A stretch of DNA of 11,953 bases, from positions 1 through 11,953 of the forward strand of contig JAERSX010000529.1 of assembly GCA_016845285.1 (NCBI GenBank). The letters are read 5' to 3'. Both the position numbers and the translations under genes were made by a program. The stretch comes from Deltaproteobacteria bacterium (lineage in GTDB: Bacteria > Myxococcota_A > UBA796 > UBA2385). The notes under the pieces were generated by a model. It was not told the origin of the DNA, made no database searches, and was given only the letters and a program-made list of their open reading frames with translations. Shown here one piece after another: positions 5,782-11,953 of this stretch (within the stretch, counting starts at the first letter, position 1; each line of letters opens with the position of its first letter).

Positions 5782-7071
5782 TCAGTCCCTTGCTGATGTG
5801 GGTGCGCCTTCGGCATAGGACACCGAGGTGAACATGTCGTCGAACTCCTCGAGCGTCATGGTGAAGACTCCATCGTCGGTGCCATCGCGGGGGTTGCCGT
5901 TCTCGTCGGCCCACTCGGTGCGACCCCAGGGGTTGCGGATGGTCACGGTCTGCGTCTCGGGATCGTACCCGGTCACCGAGTAGATGTGCGCGGTGGGCAG
6001 GCCCTCGTCACGGCTCGAGCCGACGAGGGGTACCTTGCCGATGAGCGCGTTGACCGCACGCCCGTCCTGGAATGCAGAGCTCAGCTTGTTGTGTGTGGTG
6101 CCCGTGCCCGTGAGGGCCAAGGCATCCTGGTCGGAGTCGCCCGTCGATGAGAAGACGTCGGTGCCACGGCTGGGTTGCGAGGCGTCATCGATGTGGTTTT
6201 GAGCCCAGGTCTCGTCGCCGTCGTTCTCGATGTTGGCAAAGGCCTTCTCGAGCACCGTGATCCACATGCCGTCGCTGCCCGACGTCGCTCCCACCGCCAG
6301 CTCGGCATTGGTGGGCGCATTCACCGTGGCTGACGTACCGTTCGGAAAGCTCACCGTGTAGGTGCCATCACCGTTGTCGGCGATCATGTCGGCGATGGCC
6401 TGTGGGTTCTGGGCCGCCACGGAGCCGGCCGCTGCCAGGAACCAACAGTCCCCCAGGCTGCCCTGTCGGATGGCGTCGGGGTTGGGCAGGCCGTTGGCGA
6501 ACAGCTCGGTGGATGCGCCCTGGATGCGGCCCTTCCTCCAGCCATACTGGCCCTCCACCCGGTCTCTCAGCTCTTGGGGGACATTGCCTGTGCGCTGGTA
6601 CTCCTGCAGGTCTGCGAGGGTGATGCCGTCGTTCTCATCGCCCAGCTCGTCGTTGGACAGCTCCTCGAGCTCGGTGCGGAGGCTCTTGAGGGTGGCCAGG
6701 GCTGCGGCTTGCTGCACCGACAGGTCCGGGTTGCTCATGGCCGCGTCGATGTCTTCCTCGGAGACGTAGCCGTCGCCTTCGGTGTCGATGGTGGAGAACA
6801 TGCCCACCGCCGTCGTCGCGAATTCAGAGGGTGGAACCTCCGCCGTCGCCGAGTTGCCTCCCGCGCCGGTGAACTCGAAGATGGCCCAGGGCATGGTCGC
6901 CCCCGAGCTCGTCAGCTCCATGATCCCTTTTGCGACGGTCGAGCCCACCGCCCCCAGTCCACCGAGTAGCAGGCTGTTGTCGACTCCGGTGCCGTCCTGG
7001 CTGGCCTCTGTGGACGAGCCTCCCGAGGTGATGGACGTCGAGCTGTCCCCATTGCGGTGCTGCTTGCTCAC
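5782..7071 (-). CDS. Calpain-family (C2) cysteine protease with EF-hand
   Basis: This 429-residue protease would cleave proteins by a papain-like mechanism. The catalytic core begins at IRQGSLGDCWFLAA, with oxyanion-hole Q203 and nucleophile C209 at the standard six-residue spacing. The catalytic His is H362 in AHIYSVTGYD and the Asn is N380 in IRNPWGRTEW. The end DGVFTMTLEEFDDMFT matches the close of a calpain core, and no C2-like domain follows. Ahead of the core, residues 96-107 (DTEGDGYVSEED) form a canonical EF-hand loop. A second acidic loop near 141-154 is degenerate. Calcium control is therefore likely by inference. No signal peptide is seen; the first 30 residues are polar and Ser/Thr-rich, then a Gly/Leu-rich segment (about 32-50) follows. 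The GTG start at 7071 has AGGAGG four bases upstream. The gene is divergent from the CxxCH lipoprotein, with a 220-bp shared regulatory gap. Confidence 0.92.
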   Translation of the reverse strand: MSKQHRNGDSSTSITSGGSSTEASQDGTGVDNSLLLGGLGAVGSTVAKGIMELTSSGATMPWAIFEFTGAGGNSATAEVPPSEFATTAVGMFSTIDTEGDGYVSEEDIDAAMSNPDLSVQQAAALATLKSLRTELEELSNDELGDENDGITLADLQEYQRTGNVPQELRDRVEGQYGWRKGRIQGASTELFANGLPNPDAIRQGSLGDCWFLAAAGSVAAQNPQAIADMIADNGDGTYTVSFPNGTSATVNAPTNAELAVGATSGSDGMWITVLEKAFANIENDGDETWAQNHIDDASQPSRGTDVFSSTGDSDQDALALTGTGTTHNKLSSAFQDGRAVNALIGKVPLVGSSRDEGLPTAHIYSVTGYDPETQTVTIRNPWGRTEWADENGNPRDGTDDGVFTMTLEEFDDMFTSVSYAEGAPTSARD

Positions 7072-7075
7072 GCGT

Positions 7076-7081
7076 CCTCCT
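7076..7081 (-). promoter_or_regulatory. Ribosome binding site of the calpain gene
   Basis: The minus strand carries AGGAGG followed by ACGC and the GTG start at 7071. The match is complete although the spacing is short at four bases. It supports this non-ATG start; the next in-frame ATG codons (residues 51 and 60) lack such a site. Confidence 0.6.
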
Positions 7082-7189
7082 CGGGCTCACCGTACATAAC
7101 ACGCCCCCTACCCGTGCTCTGAACCGGCATCGTCCCCGTCGGCCCCGAGTACATTCCGTAGATACGACGCCGGGGTGGCGACTCTGAAC

Positions 7190-7217
7190 CTGGTCACGAC
7201 ACGGGCTGGTCATGACC
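7190..7217. promoter_or_regulatory. Candidate operator: direct repeats and a 10-bp palindrome
   Basis: The divergent gap between the calpain gene and the CxxCH lipoprotein carries CTGGTCACGAC (7190-7200) and CTGGTCATGAC (7206-7216), identical at ten of eleven positions and 16 bp apart. The second copy contains the perfect palindrome GGTCATGACC (7208-7217). The 9-mer CTCTGAACC also occurs twice in the gap (7117-7125 and 7182-7190), the latter abutting the first repeat. A regulator binding here could control either gene. This is pattern evidence only. Confidence 0.3.
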
Positions 7218-7256
7218 CGTCGCCTGTCATCGGTGCGGAAGGGCAACTGGGCGGGA

Positions 7257-7262
7257 TATAGT
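7257..7262 (+). promoter_or_regulatory. Possible -10 element before the CxxCH lipoprotein
   Basis: TATAGT, five of six bases of the -10 consensus, lies 29 bases upstream of the ATG in otherwise GC-rich sequence. No convincing -35 hexamer lies at the usual distance, so if it is real the promoter would depend on an activator, possibly acting at the repeats just upstream. Confidence 0.25.
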
Positions 7263-7291
7263 GTCGGGTACATGGCGACGAGGACTTAAAG

Positions 7292-8797
7292 ATGCCCCTG
7301 AGATGCGCGTATACATTTGCCGTGCTGAGCATGCTTGTCGCGTGCGGCGACAAGGATGTCGGAGCGGACAGCGCTCAGCCGGAGCCAGTCTCTGGTCTGG
7401 GTACCTGTGAATACAGAAATGCGTTCACGAGTGCTCCGGAGTGCAAAGACTACACAGGTGATGCATGGACTCTCGAGAGTGCGGCTCAGGACTGTGAGAC
7501 CGGCATCGTGGGTGGTGCGGGTACCTTCACTGAAGACGGTATCTGCGACCTCAACCCGATCCTGGGTGTCTGCACGACGTCCTCCGATGAGGGCCTGGAG
7601 TACAGCTACCAGCTCGGCGGGGACGACGCCTCGGGATGCAGCGGCGCAGAGTTGGCTTGCACCACCTTCGCTGGTGGCGTGTTCGAGGAGGCCGGAGTCT
7701 GCATGTCCGGCGAGGCCGAGGATGGCCACACGGTGTTCATCTGGCCTTATGAGACCTGTGAGCAGCCGCTGGAGGATGAACCGGAGGGCGAGGGGCCTGA
7801 CGGCGACGTCTGCACATGGAACCTCATCAGCGGCTGTACCGAAGAGGGACGGGACTTCCGAGACTACGGGTCTTGCGACGTGGTCTTCACCAACCGGCCC
7901 TACTATTCTGTAGACCCATACGGAAATGCTGCAGACGACGACCCCCGCTTGTCTGACGACGCCTACCTCGAGGAGCTCTCCTGGGTGACGGAACAGGTGA
8001 AGTCGTGTGCTTGTGTCTGTTGCCACTCGAGCGCCGCTGCAGACGGGCCGGCCATCTGGGGCGTCGAGGACGAAGTGCTCTGGCCTGAGCAGATGTCTGA
8101 CACCGCCGTCGGCATGTTCGCTGGCTACATCGACTCGTCTGCGCTGGGTGCCTTTCCTCCAGAGGAAAACAACGGCTTCGACCGCGAGCAGACCGCCATG
8201 CCGTCCACCGATCCGGAGCGGATGGTGGCCTTTTGGTTGGATGAGATGGACCGGCGCGGGTTGTCCCCGGACGACCTCGCCGATGAGCCCCCGGTTGGTC
8301 AGGACATTCTGGAGCAGGTGTACTACGATCTGCCCGACTGCGGTTCGGGCGAAGGCGTAGATGCAGAAGGAATCATCCGATGGACGGACGACTTCGATGC
8401 TCGCTACGCCTACATCCTGGAGGAGGGGAGCGACAACCCGGGCATCCCACCGAATTTCGACATGCCGGAGGGCGTCATCTGGCGCGTCGATGTTCCGCAC
8501 GATGGCCAACCGTTCTCGTCGGGGATCACCTACGGAAAGCTTCCAGAGACGTCGTTCCAGGTCTTCCCAGACGACGGCTCGGCGCCGCCAGAGCTGGTCC
8601 CGGGTAAGCGCTACCATCTCTACGTCCTCTATGACTTGGTCCTCCCGATCGGGCGATGTGTCTTCGAGATGCCTGAGGCCGAGTCGAACGACGGCTGCAG
8701 CACAGCGGGGAGCCCGGTCGACAGCGTCTGGCTGCTGCTCGCAGGAGGCCTGCTGATGCGACGTCGACGCGAGCGGGCGGCCCCTGAGGCCCCCTGA
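7292..8797 (+). CDS. Lipoprotein with CxxCH motif and MYXO-CTERM-like tail
   Basis: This 501-residue envelope protein starts with a signal peptide ending in MLVACGDKD (lipobox LVAC, C18). Acidic, Cys-rich sequence with many paired cysteines follows to about residue 210. A cluster CACVCCHSS holds a CxxCH haem-binding motif (C241, C244, H245) with two extra cysteines. M303, in TAMPSTDPERM, is placed like the distal Met ligand of a small c-type cytochrome, and the next helix (MVAFWLDEMDRRG) fits the end of such a domain. Residues about 370-460 look like a beta-sandwich. The C-terminus, GCSTAGSPVDSVWLLLAGGL then RRRR, has the Cys, hydrophobic helix and Arg cluster of MYXO-CTERM sorting tails, processed by myxosortase in Myxococcota (family knowledge). 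The ATG has GAGGA seven bases upstream. Haem attachment is inferred; the cysteines might instead be structural or bind another metal. The substrate is unknown. Confidence 0.85.
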   Translation: MPLRCAYTFAVLSMLVACGDKDVGADSAQPEPVSGLGTCEYRNAFTSAPECKDYTGDAWTLESAAQDCETGIVGGAGTFTEDGICDLNPILGVCTTSSDEGLEYSYQLGGDDASGCSGAELACTTFAGGVFEEAGVCMSGEAEDGHTVFIWPYETCEQPLEDEPEGEGPDGDVCTWNLISGCTEEGRDFRDYGSCDVVFTNRPYYSVDPYGNAADDDPRLSDDAYLEELSWVTEQVKSCACVCCHSSAAADGPAIWGVEDEVLWPEQMSDTAVGMFAGYIDSSALGAFPPEENNGFDREQTAMPSTDPERMVAFWLDEMDRRGLSPDDLADEPPVGQDILEQVYYDLPDCGSGEGVDAEGIIRWTDDFDARYAYILEEGSDNPGIPPNFDMPEGVIWRVDVPHDGQPFSSGITYGKLPETSFQVFPDDGSAPPELVPGKRYHLYVLYDLVLPIGRCVFEMPEAESNDGCSTAGSPVDSVWLLLAGGLLMRRRRERAAPEAP

Positions 8798-8800
8798 GGC
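8781..8800 (+). repeat. 10-bp tandem duplication at the stop codon
   Basis: CCCCTGAGGC occurs twice in direct tandem, at 8781-8790 and 8791-8800. The reading frame crosses the first copy in a phase that hides its TGA and uses the TGA of the second copy as the stop of the CxxCH lipoprotein. With a single copy, translation would run 14 codons further to a TGA near 8841. Confidence 0.9.
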
Positions 8801-8810
8801 GAGGGGGGAT

Positions 8811-8823
8811 CGAGCAGCGCTCG
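8811..8823 (+). terminator. Weak hairpin in the convergent gap
   Basis: CGAGC-AGC-GCTCG forms a perfect five-pair stem (an outer G-U wobble and an A-U pair can be added) just after the stop of the CxxCH lipoprotein. No T-run follows, so it is at best a weak intrinsic terminator. No other hairpin stands out in the 143-bp gap before the convergent gene end at 8941. Confidence 0.25.
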
Positions 8824-8940
8824 GTGCAATATGTTGGTGATGGACGAGTGATGAGTTCGTCTAAGTGGGTTGTTTGGCTCGTCCCAGGGTGAGCCTCTCG
8901 CCAGACCGCCGAGGCCCCCCCAAGATTGGCTGGCCTACGC

Positions 8941-10746
8941 CTACCAGTCAGCGCCCGCCGGGCCACCGTGGGAGCCGATGTCCGAGGTCGAGCCATCGGC
9001 GTCCAGGATGCTGGGGTTGCCTGCGTCGATGAGATCCGACCCACTGGTGAGCGTGAGGTCCCAGGCCAGGCTGTCGGCGGAGCTCGTGTCGGTGTAGGCC
9101 GGATCGACGGAGATGTTGCCGTCGCTACCAACGATGCCTGTGAGACGTCCGAACTGACTGTCTCCGTTGTCGTAGAAGTTGGAGTAGTAGGCGTAGAAGA
9201 AGCCGTCGCTCCGGTGGAGGGCCCCCTCGTCGCTACCGCTCGTGGTGCAGTCGCTCACCGAGGTGTTCTGCAAGGTGACCCTGGTGTCTGCCGGCAGGTA
9301 GAAGGCGCCGCCGTAGGTGTCGCTACCGCCCTCTGTCCAGCAGCCCACGATGTCGACGTTGGTGAGCTCAACGGTGACCAAGGACAGGTCGATGGTGGCG
9401 GTGGCGTAGGTGTCGCACACGCTCTGGTGGGCTGTGAAGGTGCTGTTGGTGATCGCGGCCTTGCTGTCCTCGCGGATGCTCACCGCAGCGCCGCCGCAGT
9501 TGTAGCCGCTCGACGTCTCATTGTGGGCGAAGCGGGTGTGGTCCATGGTCACGGCGATGCCGTCGTAGACGCGTAGACCGCCTCCGAAGGCCGCGGTGAT
9601 GCCGGAGTTGGTCTCGGCGATGTTGCCCGAGATCTCCACGTGGTCGAGGGTGAGGGCCCCGCCGGTCTCCATCTGGATGCCTCCGCCTTGGGCGACGTAG
9701 TCAGAGGTGATGGTGTTGCCGCTGATCTCGGTGTCGGTCAGGGTCACCGTGGCGCCGTACCCGGCGAGGCCTGCGCCCCAGCCGTAGGACGAGACGACCA
9801 GGTGGTTGTCGGTGACGAGCAGATCTTGGGCGTCGAGGGTGCCTTCGTACACATAGATACCGCCGCCCCTGATGCTGGTGCCGGTGACGCTGTTGCCCGA
9901 CACGACGACCTCCTGCAGGAGGAGCGCGCTGCGGTTGACGAGCACGCCGGCACCACTGGTGTCCGCACCACCGGTCACCGTGACACCCGTCAACACTGCG
10001 GTGGACTCGCCGCTCGCGACCGTCACCACGGGTCCGGTACCCCCTCCGTCGATGACGGTACTCGCCGCACCCTCGGCGCCCATGACCTCGGCATTCACAC
10101 CGCCGAAGTCGATGGTCTCGTTGTAGGTGCCCGCCGCCACACACACGAGGTCTCCGTCGACCGCTTGGTCCAAGGCCTCCTGGATGGTGGCGTGTTCGTC
10201 GGGGACCATGAGCCCGGCGTCGTCGGAGCCGTCACAGTCGTTGTCGACGCCGTCGCACACCTCGTCGGCGTCAGGGTGGATGTCGGGATCGGCGTCGTCG
10301 CAGTCTCCCCCCACGGTGACGCTGTCGGTCGGGACCTCACAGGTGGTGGCCTCGCTGTCTTCGTCGCCGAAGGTGTCTTCGTCGGCGTCTTCGTACCAGG
10401 TGCTGCCCGTCGAGGTGTCGAGGTCGCTGTCGTCGTCGTCGGTGTCGCCGTCACAGTCGTTGTCGACCCCGTCGCAGACCTCTGTGGCATCGGGGTGGAT
10501 GTCGGGGTCGCCATCGTCGCAGTCGTCGGCGGCATTGAAGCCATCACCATCGGCATCGTCGGCATCGCCGCTGTCGTCGCCGCCGTCATCGCCGCCGTCA
10601 TCGCCGCCGTCATCGCCGCCGTCATCGCCGCCGTCATCGCCGCCGTCATCGCCGGTGGAGCTGTCATCTTCGTCGGCGTCGACCTCGTCTTTGTCACCAC
10701 AGGCCGTGGTGAGCACGATGAGCATGGTGAGCAAGCGGATGGGCAT
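8941..10746 (-). CDS. Lipoprotein with DDGG repeat, two MopE-type motifs and beta-helix
   Basis: This is a predicted 601-residue surface lipoprotein. The ATG at 10746 is preceded by GAGG five bases upstream and gives the signal MPIRLLTMLIVLTTAC (C16) followed by GDKDEVDADEDD. The frame stays open 38 codons upstream, but that extension has no signal features. Residues 33-56 are six DDGG repeats. Two MopE-type metal-binding motifs follow at about 66-100 and 147-173, each with DCDD-DPDIHPDA-EVCDGVDNDCDG. From residue 180 the sequence ATIQEALDQAVDGDLVCVAAGTY opens a right-handed parallel beta-helix with recurrent G-N-T, GGG and D-T/S turns to near the end. The last segment (about 560-600, LTLTSGSDLIDAGNP) resembles the closing segment of choice-of-anchor beta-helix proteins in Myxococcota. 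A role in calcium or copper binding, adhesion or polysaccharide contact is likely from the folds, but there is no catalytic motif. It is divergent from the Ig-like lipoprotein gene. Confidence 0.88.
   Translation of the reverse strand: MPIRLLTMLIVLTTACGDKDEVDADEDDSSTGDDGGDDGGDDGGDDGGDDGGDDGGDDSGDADDADGDGFNAADDCDDGDPDIHPDATEVCDGVDNDCDGDTDDDDSDLDTSTGSTWYEDADEDTFGDEDSEATTCEVPTDSVTVGGDCDDADPDIHPDADEVCDGVDNDCDGSDDAGLMVPDEHATIQEALDQAVDGDLVCVAAGTYNETIDFGGVNAEVMGAEGAASTVIDGGGTGPVVTVASGESTAVLTGVTVTGGADTSGAGVLVNRSALLLQEVVVSGNSVTGTSIRGGGIYVYEGTLDAQDLLVTDNHLVVSSYGWGAGLAGYGATVTLTDTEISGNTITSDYVAQGGGIQMETGGALTLDHVEISGNIAETNSGITAAFGGGLRVYDGIAVTMDHTRFAHNETSSGYNCGGAAVSIREDSKAAITNSTFTAHQSVCDTYATATIDLSLVTVELTNVDIVGCWTEGGSDTYGGAFYLPADTRVTLQNTSVSDCTTSGSDEGALHRSDGFFYAYYSNFYDNGDSQFGRLTGIVGSDGNISVDPAYTDTSSADSLAWDLTLTSGSDLIDAGNPSILDADGSTSDIGSHGGPAGADW
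10229..10305 (-). repeat. MopE-motif repeat, copy 2
   Basis: This 77-bp segment encodes the second DCDD...DNDCDG motif of the beta-helix lipoprotein. It matches the segment at 10448-10524 over its full length with scattered, mostly third-position differences. The two copies look like an internal duplication kept under protein-level selection. Confidence 0.8.
10448..10524 (-). repeat. MopE-motif repeat, copy 1
   Basis: This is the partner of 10229-10305 and encodes the first motif with its four-residue-spaced Asp and Cys pattern. The two copies are 219 bp apart in the same orientation and share the plus-strand block CCGTCACAGTCGTTGTCGAC. Confidence 0.8.
10579..10650 (-). repeat. Six perfect 12-bp tandem repeats coding DDGG
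   Basis: The plus strand reads GCCGCCGTCATC six times without a mismatch; a seventh unit at 10567-10578 differs at two positions. Twelve bp is four codons, so changes in copy number lengthen or shorten the Asp/Gly linker without shifting the frame. Confidence 0.95.
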
Positions 10747-10840
10747 CGGGACCTCGCGTTGGCTTCTGCAGACTACGGCAAGGCTCTCCCATGGGGGCCT
10801 CGCGTGGCGTGGCCAGCGGGTCCGGAGAGCCGAGCTGAAA

Positions 10841-10848
10841 TGTATACT
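10841..10848. promoter_or_regulatory. Possible divergent -10 region
   Basis: TATACT (10843-10848) on the plus strand overlaps TATACA on the minus strand within an AT-rich patch containing the palindrome GTATAC. The patch lies in the 125-bp gap between two divergent lipoprotein genes. It could serve either or both, giving leaders of about 17 bases (plus) and 88 bases (minus). No clear -35 element is visible on either side. Confidence 0.25.
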
Positions 10849-10871
10849 CTGCCCCCCCACCCGAGAGTTCT

Positions 10872-11953
10872 GTGCGCCACGTTGCCGCCTTTTCCCTCGT
10901 GACCACCGTCAGCTTGCTCGTCGCTTGCTCGGACGCCGGCGTCACCAAGTTCAACAGCGATCCGACGGCTCAGATCAGCAGCCATGCGGGCGGAGACACG
11001 GTGCGGGAAGGTTTCACCGAGACCCTACGCGGCGTGGTGGGCGATCCGGACCATGATGCCGATGACCTGTCGGTGAGTTGGTTGGTCGATGGGGCCGAGG
11101 CTTGTGAGGATTCGGCACCCGATGCAGAGGGCGTGGTCACGTGCGCGCTGACCTTCGCCCTCGATGGCGGTGAGGTCGTCCTCGAGGTGCGTGACCCGGC
11201 GGGCGGGTCGGGGAGCGCCCGGGTCAGCCTGGACGTGCAGCCCACCGATGCCCCGGTGGCCCAGATCGACGCCCCGGATGAAGATGGCGTCTACTACTCC
11301 GACCAGCTGATCAAGCTGCAGGGGACCGTGTCGGACGGCGAGGACGCGGCCACCGACCTCGTGGTGACCTGGGAGACCGTCGACCTCGGCGACCTGGCTC
11401 TCGATGTGGACGTGACGAGCGAGGGCGCTGTCGAGTCGTTTGCCTCGATGGACGAGGGCGAGCATGCGCTGCGCCTGCGTGTGGTGGACACCACGGGCAA
11501 GGAGGCTGTGGACTCCGTGGTGTTCGAGGTCGGTCCACCCAATTCTGATCCCACCTGCGCCATCACCGCACCCGAGGACGGCGCGGCGGGTGCGGAGGGC
11601 GAGGAGGTGCGCTTCGAGGCCACCGTCGATGACGTCGACGTCAACCCCGACTGGCTGAGCGCGAGCTGGGACAGCGACACCGACGGCTTCCTCGGAACCG
11701 CCACCCCCACCTCCGATGGCGAGGTCGGCCTGGTGACCTCGGACCTGACCGTCGCCACCCACCGCGTGGTGCTCACGGTCACCGACGAGGTGGGCGCCAC
11801 GTGCACAGACGCCGTCTACTACACGGTGGGCACGCCGCCGGAGCTGGAGCTCAGCTCTCCCACGACGGGCGACACGGTCAACGAGGGCGAGGCCGTGGCC
11901 TTCGCCGCCACCGTCTCCGACGACCAGGATCTACCCACCGAGCTGGCGCTGTC
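10872..11953 (+). CDS. Lipoprotein with tandem Ig/PKD-like modules (3' end outside window)
   Basis: The frame stays open from the GTG at 10872 to the window edge, giving at least 360 residues. The signal MRHVAAFSLVTTVSLLVAC ends in lipobox LVAC (C19) and is followed by SDAGVTKFNSDPTAQI. Repeated beta-sandwich modules of roughly 90-100 residues then follow. Each opens with a hydrophobic strand of the A/C-Q/A-I type and an E-G-E turn, continues with a V-x-D-x-x-D segment and a W strand (SWLVDG, TWETVD, SWDSDTD), and ends with a VVLTVTDEVGA-like strand. Three modules and part of a fourth are visible. This matches PKD/Ig-like or cadherin-like extracellular repeats that act as spacers or adhesins, often calcium-stabilised (family knowledge). 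The ribosome site is weak (GAGAG, four bases upstream). Whatever functional domain follows is not in view. Confidence 0.8.
   Translation, partial: MRHVAAFSLVTTVSLLVACSDAGVTKFNSDPTAQISSHAGGDTVREGFTETLRGVVGDPDHDADDLSVSWLVDGAEACEDSAPDAEGVVTCALTFALDGGEVVLEVRDPAGGSGSARVSLDVQPTDAPVAQIDAPDEDGVYYSDQLIKLQGTVSDGEDAATDLVVTWETVDLGDLALDVDVTSEGAVESFASMDEGEHALRLRVVDTTGKEAVDSVVFEVGPPNSDPTCAITAPEDGAAGAEGEEVRFEATVDDVDVNPDWLSASWDSDTDGFLGTATPTSDGEVGLVTSDLTVATHRVVLTVTDEVGATCTDAVYYTVGTPPELELSSPTTGDTVNEGEAVAFAATVSDDQDLPTELAL

Noticed and set aside
7286..8617. Minus-strand open frame (443 codons) opposite the CxxCH lipoprotein
   Set aside because: No domain or signal, and the plus strand has a ribosome site, lipobox, CxxCH motif and sorting tail.
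10840..10872. ATG at 10840 as start of the Ig-like lipoprotein
   Set aside because: It is out of frame with the lipobox and repeat modules; the GTG at 10872 is in frame and yields a complete lipoprotein signal.
9640..10902. Plus-strand open frame (420 codons) opposite the beta-helix lipoprotein
   Set aside because: It is Val/Gly/Ala-rich low-complexity sequence arising from the complement of Asp/Gly/Thr codons, including an AVIAAVIA stretch that mirrors the DDGG repeat.

Overview
The window is GC-rich DNA that most likely comes from a myxobacterium-like member of the Myxococcota or a neighbouring deltaproteobacterial lineage. The evidence is a C-terminal tail of the MYXO-CTERM type, several lipoproteins with very short signal peptides and Asp-rich stretches after the lipidated Cys, paired MopE-type metal-binding motifs ahead of a beta-helix, and a soluble PAS hybrid kinase. 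No tRNA, rRNA, CRISPR array, insertion sequence or phage gene was seen.

Layout. Bases 1-448 hold no gene I can defend. Next comes a two-gene plus-strand unit: a DsbA-like thiol oxidoreductase with a CPYC centre (449-1084), whose stop overlaps the ATG of a cytosolic hybrid histidine kinase (1081-2748). Converging on it is a minus-strand lipoprotein with a GH71/GH99-like glycosidase barrel (2806-4248). The gap upstream of that gene (about 4370-4875) is not empty. It contains the wreck of a second hybrid histidine kinase on the minus strand, recognisable by ATPase and receiver motifs scattered over three frames. A hypothetical lipoprotein (4807-5757, plus) starts inside the wreck and converges on a calpain-family cysteine protease with an EF-hand (5782-7071, minus). 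Divergent from the protease is a lipoprotein with a CxxCH motif and a MYXO-CTERM-like tail (7292-8797, plus). It converges on a lipoprotein with a DDGG repeat, two MopE-type motifs and a beta-helix (8941-10746, minus). A lipoprotein with repeated Ig/PKD-like modules begins at 10872 and runs off the window.

How it fits together. Apart from the coupled oxidoreductase-kinase pair, the genes alternate strand one by one, so most are probably single-gene units. Five of the eight intact genes encode predicted lipoproteins, so this looks like an accessory region of envelope and surface functions: glycan hydrolysis, possible haem binding, metal-binding acidic motifs and adhesin-like repeats. The most interesting items are the DsbA-like/hybrid kinase pair (a possible redox-linked signalling module), the decayed kinase hidden in an apparently empty gap, the bacterial calpain with an N-terminal EF-hand, and the CxCxCCH lipoprotein with sorting signals at both ends. 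All functional statements are read from motifs by eye; no database search was run.
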